A stretch of 64,000 nt of DNA, taken from Prauserella salsuginis. GTDB taxonomy: Bacteria > Actinomycetota > Actinomycetes > Mycobacteriales > Pseudonocardiaceae. Below are positions 31,975 to 43,988 of the stretch, in pieces. Position 1 is the first letter of the stretch. Each line of letters begins with the position of its first letter. Below the pieces are notes generated by a model. It was not told the DNA's origin. It was given only the letters and a program-made list of their open reading frames with translations, and made no database searches. The DNA is taken from contig NZ_JANBBF010000012.1 of the NCBI RefSeq assembly GCF_024648885.1, forward strand, positions 467,185-531,184, written 5' to 3'. A program made the position numbers and the translations under genes.

Positions 31975-33249
31975 TTACGCCCCCGCCTCCCGGAGGAGGA
32001 TGTCGACCGCCTGGTCGTTGCGCTCGGTCTCCGGCGCGATGTCCTCGTCGTCGGGGTAGAACCCGTCGAGTCCGAAGCCGTCGGCCGGGTACATCTCGAA
32101 CGTGAAGCTCAGGATCCGGTGCTCGCCCCACATCCAGCCGTTGACGTCGCCGTCGGTGACGTAGAGATCGCTCGACTGCTGCGGGGTGTAGCCGTTGCTG
32201 TCGGCCAACTCCCGGCCCACGTCCTGGAACCGCTGTGCCTGCTGTTCGGTCATGTCCTCGGTGACGTCGTCGGTGGTGTGCCCGAACGGCCACAGCACCA
32301 GCTCACCGTAGGTGTGGAAGTCGATGTGTCCCTCGAGCTGTTGCTCGCCTCCGACGACGCGGGAGTTCACGAAGTCGCGCACCGCCGCCGTCTCGGGCGC
32401 GGAGAACCCGGACTCGCCGCGGTAGGTGTCGGAAGCCGGATCACCGCTGGATCCGTCGCAGCAGCCCCACTTGTAACCCCAGTTGCGGTTCAGATCGGTG
32501 CCCTGGCCCTGCCGGTTCTTCCGCCAGCCCTGGTATTGGCCGCCTTCGATGTCGTGCTCGGAGCCGTCCGGGTTGACCGTCGGGATCACGTAGATCTCGC
32601 GGCTGTCGACGAAGTCGGTGACGGTTTGGTCGGTGCCGTAGCCGTCGGTGAAGCGCTCGACGATGCGCAGGCACATCTCTGTGGTCAGGTGTTCGCGGGC
32701 GTGCTGGTTGCAGGTGAACAGCACTTCGGGTTCGTCGGAGTCCTGCGCTGCGTCGGCGCTGATCTTCATGAGCGGGATCGTGCGGCCCTCGTGGCTGCTG
32801 CCGACGTCGGAGAGCTGTGTGATGTCCGGGTGGTCGGCCGCAGCGTTCTCGAGCAGCGTGGTCAGTTCGGAGTAGGTGTGGAATCCCTCGTCGCCCTCGG
32901 GGAACTCGTCCGCGGCGGCCCTCGCCTCCGACGGGTCGGGATTGCGTTCGGCGAGCATCGCGTCGAAGTCGCCGATCGTGGTGAGGTCGACCCCCGCACC
33001 GCGCAGCTGCGAGGCCTGCGCCGGGTCGGCGACGACGGTGAGCGTGTCGCCGCGGGAGCCGAGGACGTCGACGCCCGACCGGGAGATCGCACCCCGGTCG
33101 GCTGCGTCGGGGGTGATCTCGTAGACGCCGCGGTCGGGGGCCGTCGCGCCCTCATCCGTCGCCGGGCCCTGGGCACCCGCGGGTGCCGCCGTGGCGAGCA
33201 GTAACAACAGTCCGGTGGTCACGCTGAGTGTCCGACGTGTGATCCGCAT
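31975..33249 (-). CDS. secreted M14 zinc carboxypeptidase
   Basis: A 424-residue exported metallocarboxypeptidase. A Sec signal peptide is clear (MRITRRTLSVTTGLLLLLA, cleavage near AGA-QG at about residue 26). A propeptide of ~90 residues follows, then the M14 domain beginning FHTYSELTTLLENAA. The zinc site is His183 and Glu186 in NQHARE and His312 in DFHTYGE; the catalytic glutamate is Glu385 in FTFEMYP; the substrate-carboxylate Asn-Arg pair is in DLNRNWGYKWGCC. A CC pair and other cysteines may form disulphides outside the cell. It should remove C-terminal residues from extracellular peptides. The gene stands alone, converging on the SRPBCC gene. Confidence 0.94.
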   Translation of the reverse strand: MRITRRTLSVTTGLLLLLATAAPAGAQGPATDEGATAPDRGVYEITPDAADRGAISRSGVDVLGSRGDTLTVVADPAQASQLRGAGVDLTTIGDFDAMLAERNPDPSEARAAADEFPEGDEGFHTYSELTTLLENAAADHPDITQLSDVGSSHEGRTIPLMKISADAAQDSDEPEVLFTCNQHAREHLTTEMCLRIVERFTDGYGTDQTVTDFVDSREIYVIPTVNPDGSEHDIEGGQYQGWRKNRQGQGTDLNRNWGYKWGCCDGSSGDPASDTYRGESGFSAPETAAVRDFVNSRVVGGEQQLEGHIDFHTYGELVLWPFGHTTDDVTEDMTEQQAQRFQDVGRELADSNGYTPQQSSDLYVTDGDVNGWMWGEHRILSFTFEMYPADGFGLDGFYPDDEDIAPETERNDQAVDILLREAGA

Positions 33250-33522
33250 GTGATCAGGCTGGTCGCGGACTCACGGGCCGACAACCAACCTAAGTCGCGC
33301 GTCGTTCCCATCGGGCGCGCCGCGGATGTCTTGACCTCCAGGGCGCTCGAGGTTGCACGCTGGACTCGGGCCGCCCGGCCGATCGGCCGGAACTCCGGAC
33401 CGCCGCGCCAGTCGAATCACCCCGCTCGGCCGCACGATCGGATGACTGGGCAGCCCGGGGAGCGGCCAGACAGAGCCGCCTACAAGACAGAGCCACCCGA
33501 GTCACCTACCAAGGGGAGCGTC

Positions 33523-34179
33523 ATGACGGAAACGGTCGGACGGGAGATCTTCGAGAGCGCCTACGCCGAGGGGACGCCGGACTGGGTGATCGGCCAGGCG
33601 CAGCCCGCGGTCGTCGAGCTGGAACAGGCGGGGCGGATCACCGGCCGGGTGCTCGACGCGGGCTGCGGCGCCGGAGAACACACGATCCACCTGGCCGAAC
33701 GCGGCCACGACGTGCTGGGCATCGACTTCTCCGACGGGGCGATCGCGTTGGCCCGTCGCATCGCGGCCGAACGCGGCGTGGCGGCCACGTTCCGGGTGGC
33801 CGACGCACTCGCCCTCGGCGACGGCGCGGCAGGAGGGGACCTCGGCGCGCCGTTCGACACCGTCGTCGACAGCGCCCTGTTCCACGTCTTCGGAGCCGCC
33901 GACCGGCGTCGTTACGCGGACGCGCTGCACCGGGTCACGCGGACGAGCGCGACGGTGCACCTGGTCGCGCTCGCCGAGACCGAGGAGCCGGGTTTCGGTC
34001 CGAGGATCAGCGATTCGGCGATCCGGGAGGCGTTCACCGACGGGTGGACGGTCGACGAGCTGACGGCTCACCGGTATCGCGCGGTGGCTCATTCCCAGGA
34101 ACACGCGGACGGGCTCGGCGTCCGGCCGGGCGAGTTGGTGGATCTGCCCGCGTGGCTGGCACGCATCCGCCGCCACTGA
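33523..34179 (+). CDS. class I SAM-dependent methyltransferase
   Basis: A 218-residue methyltransferase with motif I VLDAGCGAGEHTIHL (about 43-57), motif II DVLGIDFSDGAI and motif IV FDTVVDSALFHVF. The profile (small, EP-x-W/PDWVIGQ lead-in) fits the thiopurine/tellurite-type or general class I methyltransferases that act on small thiols or metalloids, but this is only suggestive. ATG at 33523 has AAGGGGAG 6 nt upstream; the longer frame from 33250 is untranslated leader. The 270-bp gap upstream, between it and the divergent carboxypeptidase gene, holds no gene I can support. Confidence 0.87.
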   Translation: MTETVGREIFESAYAEGTPDWVIGQAQPAVVELEQAGRITGRVLDAGCGAGEHTIHLAERGHDVLGIDFSDGAIALARRIAAERGVAATFRVADALALGDGAAGGDLGAPFDTVVDSALFHVFGAADRRRYADALHRVTRTSATVHLVALAETEEPGFGPRISDSAIREAFTDGWTVDELTAHRYRAVAHSQEHADGLGVRPGELVDLPAWLARIRRH

Positions 34180-34200
34180 GGTCTCACCAGCAGCGGCGGT

Positions 34201-34878
34201 TCACCAGCCCCGGTCGCGCCACTCCGCCAGCTTCGGACGTTCGGCCCCGAGCGTGGAATCGTCGCCGTGGCCGGGGTAGAACCACGTCTCGCCCGGCAGC
34301 TCGCCGAACACCCGCGTCTCGACGTCGTCCAGCAGCGAGCGGAACTCCTCCTCGGAGTTCGTCTTGCCCACCCCGCCCGGGAACAGCGAGTCACCGGTGA
34401 ACAGGTGCGGGCCGCCGGTCGGATCGCGGTACAGCAGTGCGATCGAGCCCGGGGTGTGCCCGCGCAGGTGGATCACCTCGAGGGTGGAGTCCCCGACCGA
34501 AACCGTGTCCCCGTGCTCAACCAGGTGGTCCGGAGGCACGGGCAGCGGATCGGCGTCGGCGGGGTGCGCCGCGGTGTAGGCCCCGTTCGCGCCCGCCACC
34601 GCGCCGAGTGCCTGCCAGTGATCGGGGTGCTGATGCGTCGTGACGATCGTGCGCAGCGTCGGCCGGTCCTCGGCGTGGCCGATCAGATCCGAGATGCGCT
34701 CGGGGTCGTTGGCTGCGTCGACCAGCAGTGCCTCGTTCGTCGCCCGGCACACCAACAGGTAAGCGTTGTTGTCCATCGGGCCGACCGACAGTTTCGTGAT
34801 GGTCAGCGCATCGAGGGTGCGGCGGGCGGCGTCCCCGCCCGGCTCGACGTGACCGGTGTAGGACTCGACGACGTTCAC
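34201..34878 (-). CDS. metallo-beta-lactamase fold hydrolase (glyoxalase II-like)
   Basis: A 225-residue MBL-fold hydrolase. The metal motif THQHPDHW gives His82, His84, Asp86 and His87; further ligands follow in LRGHTPGSIALL (His), FTGDSLFPGG (Asp) and WFYPGHGDDS (His). The layout matches glyoxalase II-like thioester hydrolases, which in actinomycetes act with mycothiol. GTG at 34878 (MNVVESYTGH) is preferred over the GTG at 34887 because a minus-strand -10-like TAATAC (34889-34894) would place the transcription start after 34887. It is divergent from the acyltransferase gene. Confidence 0.87.
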   Translation of the reverse strand: MNVVESYTGHVEPGGDAARRTLDALTITKLSVGPMDNNAYLLVCRATNEALLVDAANDPERISDLIGHAEDRPTLRTIVTTHQHPDHWQALGAVAGANGAYTAAHPADADPLPVPPDHLVEHGDTVSVGDSTLEVIHLRGHTPGSIALLYRDPTGGPHLFTGDSLFPGGVGKTNSEEEFRSLLDDVETRVFGELPGETWFYPGHGDDSTLGAERPKLAEWRDRGW

Positions 34879-34992
34879 GCTCCACACCGTATTACGTGCC
34901 CCGGGGCGGAGGCGACGGGCACCGTCGCTACAGTCCCAGGTCCGGACCAGGCTGCACCGACGGGCGGGCGGCGATGTCGGAGGGGGAGCGAC

Positions 34993-36174
34993 GTGACCTC
35001 AGCGGCACCGGACCGGGGCGCCACCACGAACCGGCGTATGAGCTGGGACGTCATCCGGGTCGTCGCGATCACCTTCGTCGTGGCCGGGCATGTCACCGGT
35101 GGAGCCGCGCTGATCCCCGACATCGAGGCGTACCCGGTGTCGCTGCGGCTGCCGTTCGGCACGTTCACCCTGCTCGTGCTGTCGGGCTACTTCATGGGGC
35201 CGACCGTGCGGAAACTGAGCGCGGGCCGGTGGCTGCAGTCCCGGTTGGCGCGCATCCTGCCGGCCTACATGGTCGCGATGTTGGTCACGTTCCTCGTGTT
35301 GCGGATCGTCGCGCCGATCTTCAACGGCGAGGAGGAGGGCCCCTGGTACCTGCCGGGGGCGGGCGATCTGGTGCGGAACCTGCTGCTCGTGCACGAGTGG
35401 ACGGGGAACATGCACCGCAGGATCGACGCGTCGTACTGGACGCTGCCGGTGCAGGTCGCGGCGTTCGGCGCGGCGGCTGCGCTGTGCTGGTACTGGCGCC
35501 GCCACGGGGCGCACCGGTTCCGGCCCGCGGTCGCGGTGTGGGGTGTGATCGCGGTGTCCGCAGTCTCGCCGGTGCTGAGCGGGATCGCCAGGGTCGTGCC
35601 GACGGCGACCGGACTGTACTTCGCGCACCTGTTCGCGGCCGGTGCGGCGATCTGGCTGTGGTCGCAGCGCCGGCTCGCCGGGCCGAACCTCGCCGCGATG
35701 CTGGCCGCGGTTCTGGGGCTCCAGCTGTTCCGATCGAGTGAGCCGCAGTGGCTGATCGTCACCTGCCTCGGGGTGATGCTCGGGCTGATGTGTCTGGCGG
35801 CACGGGGGCCGGACTGGGACCGGGTGCTGGGGCTGCTGCGGAGGCCGATCTCGTGGCTGGCCGGGATCAGCTTCGGCATCTACCTCGTGCACCAGAAGCT
35901 CGGTTATGTCGTCGCGCGGGTGCTCACCGGCATGGAGATCGAGCCGTGGTGGCTCCGGATGGGCCTGGTGCTGACGGCGATCGTACTGGCGGCGTGGGCG
36001 CTGACCGTTCTCGTCGAACGTCCGCTGTACCGGTTGCTGGGGCCGTCGAAGAGGCGGCAGGCCGAAACCCGCCCGGACGTCGGCACCGGCCGCGCGGGCC
36101 GGGATGTGGCCACCGCGGCGGACGCCGGCGAGGGTTCCGGGCCCGGCGAGGCCGCCGTCCCCACCCGCGGGTGA
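34993..36174 (+). CDS. acyltransferase family 3 membrane protein
   Basis: A 393-residue integral membrane O-acyltransferase of the OafA/YrhL/Acyl_transf_3 family, which transfers acetyl or other acyl groups to sugars or lipids on the outer face. The first helix holds the conserved catalytic His in FVVAGHVTGG; the next motif is LPFGTFTLLVLSGYFMG with the family (F/S)G(Y/F) signature, followed by SRLARILPAYMVAML, an R-x-x-R-x-x-P motif. About ten membrane segments follow and a ~50-residue Arg/Gly/Ala-rich cytoplasmic tail. The GTG at 34993 has GGGGGAGC 6 nt upstream; the long frame further upstream is a shadow of the MBL gene. Substrate unknown. Confidence 0.9.
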   Translation: MTSAAPDRGATTNRRMSWDVIRVVAITFVVAGHVTGGAALIPDIEAYPVSLRLPFGTFTLLVLSGYFMGPTVRKLSAGRWLQSRLARILPAYMVAMLVTFLVLRIVAPIFNGEEEGPWYLPGAGDLVRNLLLVHEWTGNMHRRIDASYWTLPVQVAAFGAAAALCWYWRRHGAHRFRPAVAVWGVIAVSAVSPVLSGIARVVPTATGLYFAHLFAAGAAIWLWSQRRLAGPNLAAMLAAVLGLQLFRSSEPQWLIVTCLGVMLGLMCLAARGPDWDRVLGLLRRPISWLAGISFGIYLVHQKLGYVVARVLTGMEIEPWWLRMGLVLTAIVLAAWALTVLVERPLYRLLGPSKRRQAETRPDVGTGRAGRDVATAADAGEGSGPGEAAVPTRG

Positions 36175-36330
36175 GCCGCGCCGCGCGACGGCGGCGCCGA
36201 TTCTGTCGGGGGGCCGACCTAGCATGGAGAGCGCCGGGGCCCGCGTTCTGCTCGCCCCGTGTCCGACCTCGCGTCACGCGGGCCCTGTCGCGGCCCGCAC
36301 CGCCATGCACCAGTGAAGGGACCATCGCCG

Positions 36331-39189
<2,859 letters not shown>

Positions 39190-39274
39190 CCGGCCGGCCC
39201 GCCGACGGATCGGGTCACACCGGTCATCGCCGGACGCGAGTGTCGCGCTGCTGGGCCACCACGCGGATTGCTGG

Positions 39275-39280
39275 GACACT
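39275..39280 (+). promoter_or_regulatory. candidate -10 of the small SRPBCC gene
   Basis: GACACT lies 7 nt before the GTG at 39288; no Shine-Dalgarno sequence is present. Leaderless layout, no clear -35. Confidence 0.3.
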
Positions 39281-39287
39281 ACGGGGC

Positions 39288-39740
39288 GTGTCGCTGAACC
39301 GCTATCAGTTCCGAACCTCGTGGTTGGTGCCGTCCCCGTCGCACGCCGTGTTCGCGGCGCTCGTCGACCTCGCCGGATACCCGGAGTGGTGGCCGGACGT
39401 GCGGTCGGTGACCAAAGTGGATGACGACACGGCCGAACTGGTCTGCCGCGCGAGCCTGCCGTTGGCGTTGCGGTTGCGCATGACGCGGGTCGAGGAGAAC
39501 GAGTCCGCCGGCCGGGTGGCTGTGGCACTGTCGGGCGATCTCGAGGGCACGCTGACCGGACGGCTGGAACCGGGCGGCTGCGGTACACGCCTGGACATCC
39601 GGCAGCAGGTCGTGGCGCGGAAACCGGTGCTGCGGACGCTGTCGCCGGTGGCCCATCCGGTGTTCCGGCTCAACCACGCGCTGATGATGCGCCGCGGCCT
39701 CCGTGGCCTGCGTGCGTACCTGACGGCGACCACGACCTGA
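39288..39740 (+). CDS. SRPBCC-fold (polyketide cyclase-like) protein
   Basis: A 150-residue single-domain SRPBCC protein (polyketide cyclase/dehydrase family). It begins YQFRTSWLVPSPSHAVFAALVDLAGYPEWWPDV, the standard first strand and helix with the W-P motif, and ends with the long C-terminal helix RLNHALMMRRGLRGLRAYL that covers the ligand cavity. Such proteins bind lipids or small hydrophobic molecules, and no catalytic residue can be named. GTG start with leaderless-type promoter. It is separated from uvrA by ~100 bp and converges on the dicarboxylate transporter gene across two hairpins. Confidence 0.85.
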   Translation: MSLNRYQFRTSWLVPSPSHAVFAALVDLAGYPEWWPDVRSVTKVDDDTAELVCRASLPLALRLRMTRVEENESAGRVAVALSGDLEGTLTGRLEPGGCGTRLDIRQQVVARKPVLRTLSPVAHPVFRLNHALMMRRGLRGLRAYLTATTT

Positions 39741-39753
39741 CGCCACGCGAGGT

Positions 39754-39791
39754 CCGCGGGGACCTACCGGCGCGCAAGCCGGTCCCCGCGG
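39754..39791 (+). terminator. hairpin after the SRPBCC gene
   Basis: An 11-bp stem CCGCGGGGACC / GGTCCCCGCGG, 13 bp after the stop codon. The 16-nt loop can form an inner ACCGGC/GCCGGT helix as an alternative. Confidence 0.75.
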
Positions 39792-39798
39792 CGATGTG

Positions 39799-39834
39799 GC
39801 GGACCCGCGTGCGCCGGGTGGCACGCGGGTCCGC
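39799..39834. terminator. hairpin after the dicarboxylate transporter gene
   Basis: A 14-bp perfect stem GCGGACCCGCGTGC / GCACGCGGGTCCGC with an 8-nt loop, 14 bp beyond the stop of the minus-strand transporter gene. Confidence 0.8.
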
Positions 39835-39848
39835 ATCACCGCGGCGGA

Positions 39849-41279
39849 TCAGACCGTCGCCGGCTGCCTGTCCTGCCGTTCCGCCTCGGGACCGTCGCCC
39901 GTGGCGTCACCGGCGTCGCCGGCACCGGAGCCGTCGGCACCCGGGGAACCGTGGTCGTCGATCAGGGTCGCCTCGTTGAACGGGTCCTGTTTGGTCAACA
40001 CGCGGTGCAGCTGGTCGCGGTCGAGTCCCTTGGTGATCGATCCGATGAGGACGGTGGCCACGGCGTTGCCCGCGAAGTTCGTCAGTGCACGCGCCTCCGA
40101 CATGAACCGGTCGATACCGAGGATGAATCCGACACCGTCCACGAGTTCGGGCCGGTGCGACTGCAGACCGCCCGCGAGGGTCGCGATGCCCGCCCCGGAC
40201 ACGCCTGCGGCCCCCTTCGACGCGATGATCATGAACACCAGCAGCGAGATCTGCTCGCCGATCGACAGCGGGCTGCCCTGGGCGGTCGCGATGAACAGGG
40301 TCGCCATCGTCAGGTAGATCGCCGTGCCGTCGAGGTTGAACGAGTACCCGGTCGGCACCGTGATGCCGACGACCGGTTTCGAGACGCCGAGGTGCTCCAT
40401 CTTCGCGATGAGGCGCGGCAGCGCCGACTCGGACGACGAGGTCGACACGATCAGCAGGAACTCGCGGCCCAGGTAGCCGAGGAGCTTGAAGATGTTCACC
40501 CGCGCGCCGAGCCACAGCACCGTGCCGAGTACGGCGAAGATGAACACCAGGCAGGTCAGGTAGAACCCGATCATGATCACGGCGAGGCTGCGCAGCGCCT
40601 CCCAGCCGGTCTCGCCGACCACCGCCGCGATCGCTCCGAACGCGCCGACCGGGGCCACCCACATGATCATCGCAAGGACCCGGAACACGAGGCGCTGGAT
40701 GTGCTCGATACCCCGTAGCACCGGCTTGCCCGTGGGTCCCATCTTCTGCAGTGCGAACCCGACCAGCAGCGCGACGAGCAGCGTCTGCAGTACCGAGCCG
40801 TCGGTGAACGCCGACACCATCGATTCGGGAATGATCCCGAGCAGGAAGTCGACGGTGCCCTCACCGCCTTCGGACGCCTGGTTCTGGACCTCGGACACGG
40901 CGTTCGGGTCCAACTGCATCCCCTCACCGGGGTGCAGGATGTTGCCGACGACCAGGCCGATGCCGAGCGCGAAGGTCGACATGACCAGGAAGTAGCCGAC
41001 CGCCAGCACGCCGACCTTGCCGACGCTCGCGGCCTTCGCGACCGAGCCGATACCCAGCACGATGGTGCAGAAGATGATCGGGCTGATCATCATCTTGATC
41101 AGATCGACGAAACCGCTCCCGAGCGGTTTGAGATTCGTCGCGGTCTCGGGAAACGCGAAACCGACGACGATACCGAGCAGCACTGCGACGATCACGAAGA
41201 TGTACAGGTAGTGCATCCTGTCTCGGCGTTTGGGCGCCTGCTCGGAGATCTCGGGCTCCGTCGTGGACGATTCGGGCAA
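39849..41279 (-). CDS. dctA: C4-dicarboxylate transporter, DAACS family
   Basis: A 476-residue sodium- or proton-coupled symporter of the dicarboxylate/amino acid:cation symporter family. Hallmarks: FVDLIKMMISPIIFCTIVLGI, the serine-rich re-entrant loop STSSSESALPRLI (HP1), TVPTGYSFNLDGTAIYLTMATLFIA (TM7 region with the NLDGT motif) and the C-terminal FMSEARALTNFAGNAVATVLI. These features fit DctA (succinate, fumarate, malate uptake) better than glutamate transporters. The C-terminal ~45 residues are an acidic Gly/Asp tail. The start appears to be TTG at 41279, 5 nt after a GAGGAGG site. It is divergent from a CitA/DcuS-like sensor kinase and its regulator, which probably control it. Confidence 0.9.
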   Translation of the reverse strand: MPESSTTEPEISEQAPKRRDRMHYLYIFVIVAVLLGIVVGFAFPETATNLKPLGSGFVDLIKMMISPIIFCTIVLGIGSVAKAASVGKVGVLAVGYFLVMSTFALGIGLVVGNILHPGEGMQLDPNAVSEVQNQASEGGEGTVDFLLGIIPESMVSAFTDGSVLQTLLVALLVGFALQKMGPTGKPVLRGIEHIQRLVFRVLAMIMWVAPVGAFGAIAAVVGETGWEALRSLAVIMIGFYLTCLVFIFAVLGTVLWLGARVNIFKLLGYLGREFLLIVSTSSSESALPRLIAKMEHLGVSKPVVGITVPTGYSFNLDGTAIYLTMATLFIATAQGSPLSIGEQISLLVFMIIASKGAAGVSGAGIATLAGGLQSHRPELVDGVGFILGIDRFMSEARALTNFAGNAVATVLIGSITKGLDRDQLHRVLTKQDPFNEATLIDDHGSPGADGSGAGDAGDATGDGPEAERQDRQPATV

Positions 41280-41453
41280 CGTTGCCTCCTCACGAAATGT
41301 CGCCTGCGATGAGGTCGTGACGTGCCGCGTTCCGGCAGCAAGTGCGGACGTGCGTGACCGCCACGGAGATCACCACTGGATTACCGGCGACTATCGGTGG
41401 CGCCGTGAGCGAAGTCCACCTTGTGTTCATTTCGTTCGCGGGCGCCTGCTCTC

Positions 41454-43253
41454 ATGGGAGTCGTGCGTGTTCGATCGGCCGCGCCACCGAGACGGTGGAG
41501 CCTGGCGCGGCAGCTCCTGGTGTTGCAGCTGGTCGTGGTGGCCGTCCTGGTCGCGGTCGGCGCGGTCCTGGCGTACGTCGACGCCTCGGACGCGACCGAA
41601 GAGGCCGCGAGGGAGGAGGTGACGTCGGTCGCGGTGACGCTGGCCGATTCGCCGGACGTGCCCCGGGCCGCTGCACAGCGGGACCCCAGTAGTGCGCTCC
41701 AGCCCTTCGCGGAGAAGGTGCGCGCCGACACCGGCGTCGACTTCATCACGATCATGGCGCCGGACCGGACCCGGTTCACGCATCCGGATCCGCGGCGCAT
41801 CGGGAAGCCGTTCATCGGGACCGTCGGGCCTGCGCTGCAGGGGCGGCTGCTGACCGAGACCTACACCGGCACCCTCGGCCCTTCGGTGCGCGCGGTGGCG
41901 CCGGTACGGGATGCGCAGGGCAGGATCGTGGCGCTGGTAGCCGTGGGCATCACGCTGAAGGCGCTGTCGCACGAGCTCACCGGCCGGCTCGTCCTGGTGG
42001 CGCTCGTGGCGGGCGGCGTGCTGCTGATCGGCGGTGCGGGCAGCTACCTCGTCAGCAGACGGCTCGCGCGGCAGACCCGGGGCGTCGCTCCGGCGCAACT
42101 GTCGTCGATGTTCGAGTACTACGAGGCGATCCTGCGGTCGGTGAGGGAAGGCCTCGTGCTCGTCGACCGCGACGGCGTCGTGGTGTTGTGCAACGACGCC
42201 GCGCGCGAGCTGCTCGGCGTGGCGACCGATCCCGCGGGGACCGCCGTGAGCGATTTGGACCTCGCCGCCGACCTCGCGCGCACGTTCGTCTCGCGCGAGC
42301 CCGCCACCGACGAACTGCACATCACCGACACGCGGGTGCTGCTCGTGAACACCGCGCCGGTGCACGCGCGGGACCGGGCGATGGGCAACGTCGTGACCCT
42401 CCGCGACCACACCGAGTTGCAGTCACTCACCGGCGAGCTCGACACGGTGCGCGGTTTCGCCGAGTCGCTGCGTTCCCAAGCGCACGAATCGGCCAACCGG
42501 CTGCACGCGGTGGTCTCGCTCGTCGAACTCGGCAGGACCGACCAGGCCGTGGCGCTGGCGACGGCCGAACTGGAAACGGCGCAGGAGCTGACCGACCGGG
42601 TGGTGGGCGCGGTCTCCGAGCCGGTGCTGGCGGCGTTGCTGCTGGGAAAGTCCAGCGAGGCCGCCGAGCGTGGCGTCGATCTCACGCTGACCTCCGACAG
42701 TTCGGTGGACGAGACCGCAGTCGCCGTGCCGGCCAGGGATCTCATCACGATCCTCGGCAACCTGATCGACAACGCCGTCGACGCGGCTGTCGACCACGCG
42801 GCCGAGCGCGCACCGCGAGTGGCCGTCACGGTGCGGGCCGACGAGACCGAACTGCTGCTGCGTGTCGCCGACAGCGGTGCCGGCCTCGAACCGGACGTCG
42901 TACCGGGCATCTTCCGGCGAGGCTGGTCGACCAAGCCGGACGGGACCGCCGGCGACCGGGGGCTGGGGCTGGCCCTCGTCGGGCAGACCGTGCGCCGGCA
43001 CGGTGGCACGGTCGACGTCTCCCGCGGTGACGAGGGCGCCGCCGACGTGGGTGGTGCGGTGTTCACCGCGCGGATTCCGCTGGGCCGGTCCACGGCACGC
43101 ACCCCGGACGACACCGCTGCCCCGGACGACACCGCCGCTGGGGACGACACTGCCGCTGCGGACGAGGCCGGGGACGACGTCGGAGCCGCGGACCCGGCGG
43201 GTGGAGCCGGCGACCAGGACGGCGGCGCCGGCCGGGACGGCAGTGCCGGTTGA
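41454..43253 (+). CDS. sensor histidine kinase, CitA/DcuS/DctS type
   Basis: A ~599-residue membrane sensor kinase that should detect external C4-dicarboxylates or citrate. One helix (about 20-41), a periplasm-type sensor domain (about 42-165; GVDFITIMAPDRTRFTHPDPRRIGKPF and SVRAVAPVRDAQGRIVALVAVG are CitA/DcuS signatures), a second helix (about 178-198), a PAS domain (SVREGLVLVDRDGVVVLCNDAARELLG), the phospho-acceptor helix with RSQAHESANRLHAV (His), and an HATPase domain with NLIDNAVDAA, DSGAGL and GDRGLGLALV. The last ~55 residues are an Asp/Thr/Ala/Gly tail with PDDTAA repeats. ATG at 41454 is chosen; TTG 41421 and GTG 41463 are possible. The response regulator follows after 27 bp. Confidence 0.9.
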   Translation: MGVVRVRSAAPPRRWSLARQLLVLQLVVVAVLVAVGAVLAYVDASDATEEAAREEVTSVAVTLADSPDVPRAAAQRDPSSALQPFAEKVRADTGVDFITIMAPDRTRFTHPDPRRIGKPFIGTVGPALQGRLLTETYTGTLGPSVRAVAPVRDAQGRIVALVAVGITLKALSHELTGRLVLVALVAGGVLLIGGAGSYLVSRRLARQTRGVAPAQLSSMFEYYEAILRSVREGLVLVDRDGVVVLCNDAARELLGVATDPAGTAVSDLDLAADLARTFVSREPATDELHITDTRVLLVNTAPVHARDRAMGNVVTLRDHTELQSLTGELDTVRGFAESLRSQAHESANRLHAVVSLVELGRTDQAVALATAELETAQELTDRVVGAVSEPVLAALLLGKSSEAAERGVDLTLTSDSSVDETAVAVPARDLITILGNLIDNAVDAAVDHAAERAPRVAVTVRADETELLLRVADSGAGLEPDVVPGIFRRGWSTKPDGTAGDRGLGLALVGQTVRRHGGTVDVSRGDEGAADVGGAVFTARIPLGRSTARTPDDTAAPDDTAAGDDTAAADEAGDDVGAADPAGGAGDQDGGAGRDGSAG

Positions 43254-43280
43254 GTCGTACTGGGTAGGCTTCGCGGCAGG

Positions 43281-43988
43281 ATGATTGCGGTGCTGGTGGT
43301 GGAGGACGATCCGGTCGCGGCCGAGGCGCACCGTGCGTACGTCGAGCGACTTCCCGGCTTCACCGTCGCCGGGGTCGTCCATTCCGGTGCCGAGACGGTG
43401 CGGTTCTGCCGCACCCGGCCCGTGGATCTCGTCCTGCTGGACTTCTACCTGCCCGACACCCACGGCCTCGCCGTGTGCCGCACCCTGCGGGCCGACGGCA
43501 ACACGGTCGACGTCATCGCCGTTACCTCCGCCCGCGACCTGGGCGTCGTGCGCGCTGCGGTGTCGGCAGGGGTGGTGCAGTACCTGTTGAAACCGTTCAC
43601 GTTCGCGGCGTTGCGGGACAAACTCGAGAGCTACGCGCGGTTCCGCGACAGCGCCGCCCAGCCCGGCGAGGTCGACGGGCAGGCGGAGGTCGACCGGATG
43701 CTCGCCACGTTGCGCACCACCGAGCACGCCGCCCTGCCGAAAGGCATGAGCGGCGAGACGCTCGAGGCGATCTCGGCCGTACTCGCCGATGCCGCGCGCG
43801 AGGACGCGTCCGACGACGGCGAGGGCATGTCGGCGGCCGCGGTGGCCGACGCGGTCGGCGTCGCCAGGGTCACCGCGCGCCGGTACCTGGAGTACCTCGC
43901 CGACAGCGGACTCGCCCGGCGTAAGCCGCACTACGGCGGGGTCGGCAGGCCCGAGGTGCGCTACGCGGCGATGTCGCGGAAGGCGTGA
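43281..43988 (+). CDS. response regulator, CitB/DcuR type
   Basis: A 235-residue response regulator paired with the sensor kinase just upstream. The receiver domain has the acidic pair Asp9/Asp10, the phospho-acceptor Asp54 in LVLLDFYLP, Thr82 and Lys104 in YLLKPF. The C-terminal effector is a CitB/DcuR-type helix-turn-helix (MSAAAVADAVGVARVTARRYLEYLADSGLARRKPHYGGVGRPEVRY). It very probably activates the divergent C4-dicarboxylate transporter gene. A possible -10, TAGGCT (43265), lies 10 nt before the ATG, but co-transcription with the kinase is likely. The 3' end overlaps the convergent kinase gene by 28 bp. Confidence 0.93.
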   Translation: MIAVLVVEDDPVAAEAHRAYVERLPGFTVAGVVHSGAETVRFCRTRPVDLVLLDFYLPDTHGLAVCRTLRADGNTVDVIAVTSARDLGVVRAAVSAGVVQYLLKPFTFAALRDKLESYARFRDSAAQPGEVDGQAEVDRMLATLRTTEHAALPKGMSGETLEAISAVLADAAREDASDDGEGMSAAAVADAVGVARVTARRYLEYLADSGLARRKPHYGGVGRPEVRYAAMSRKA

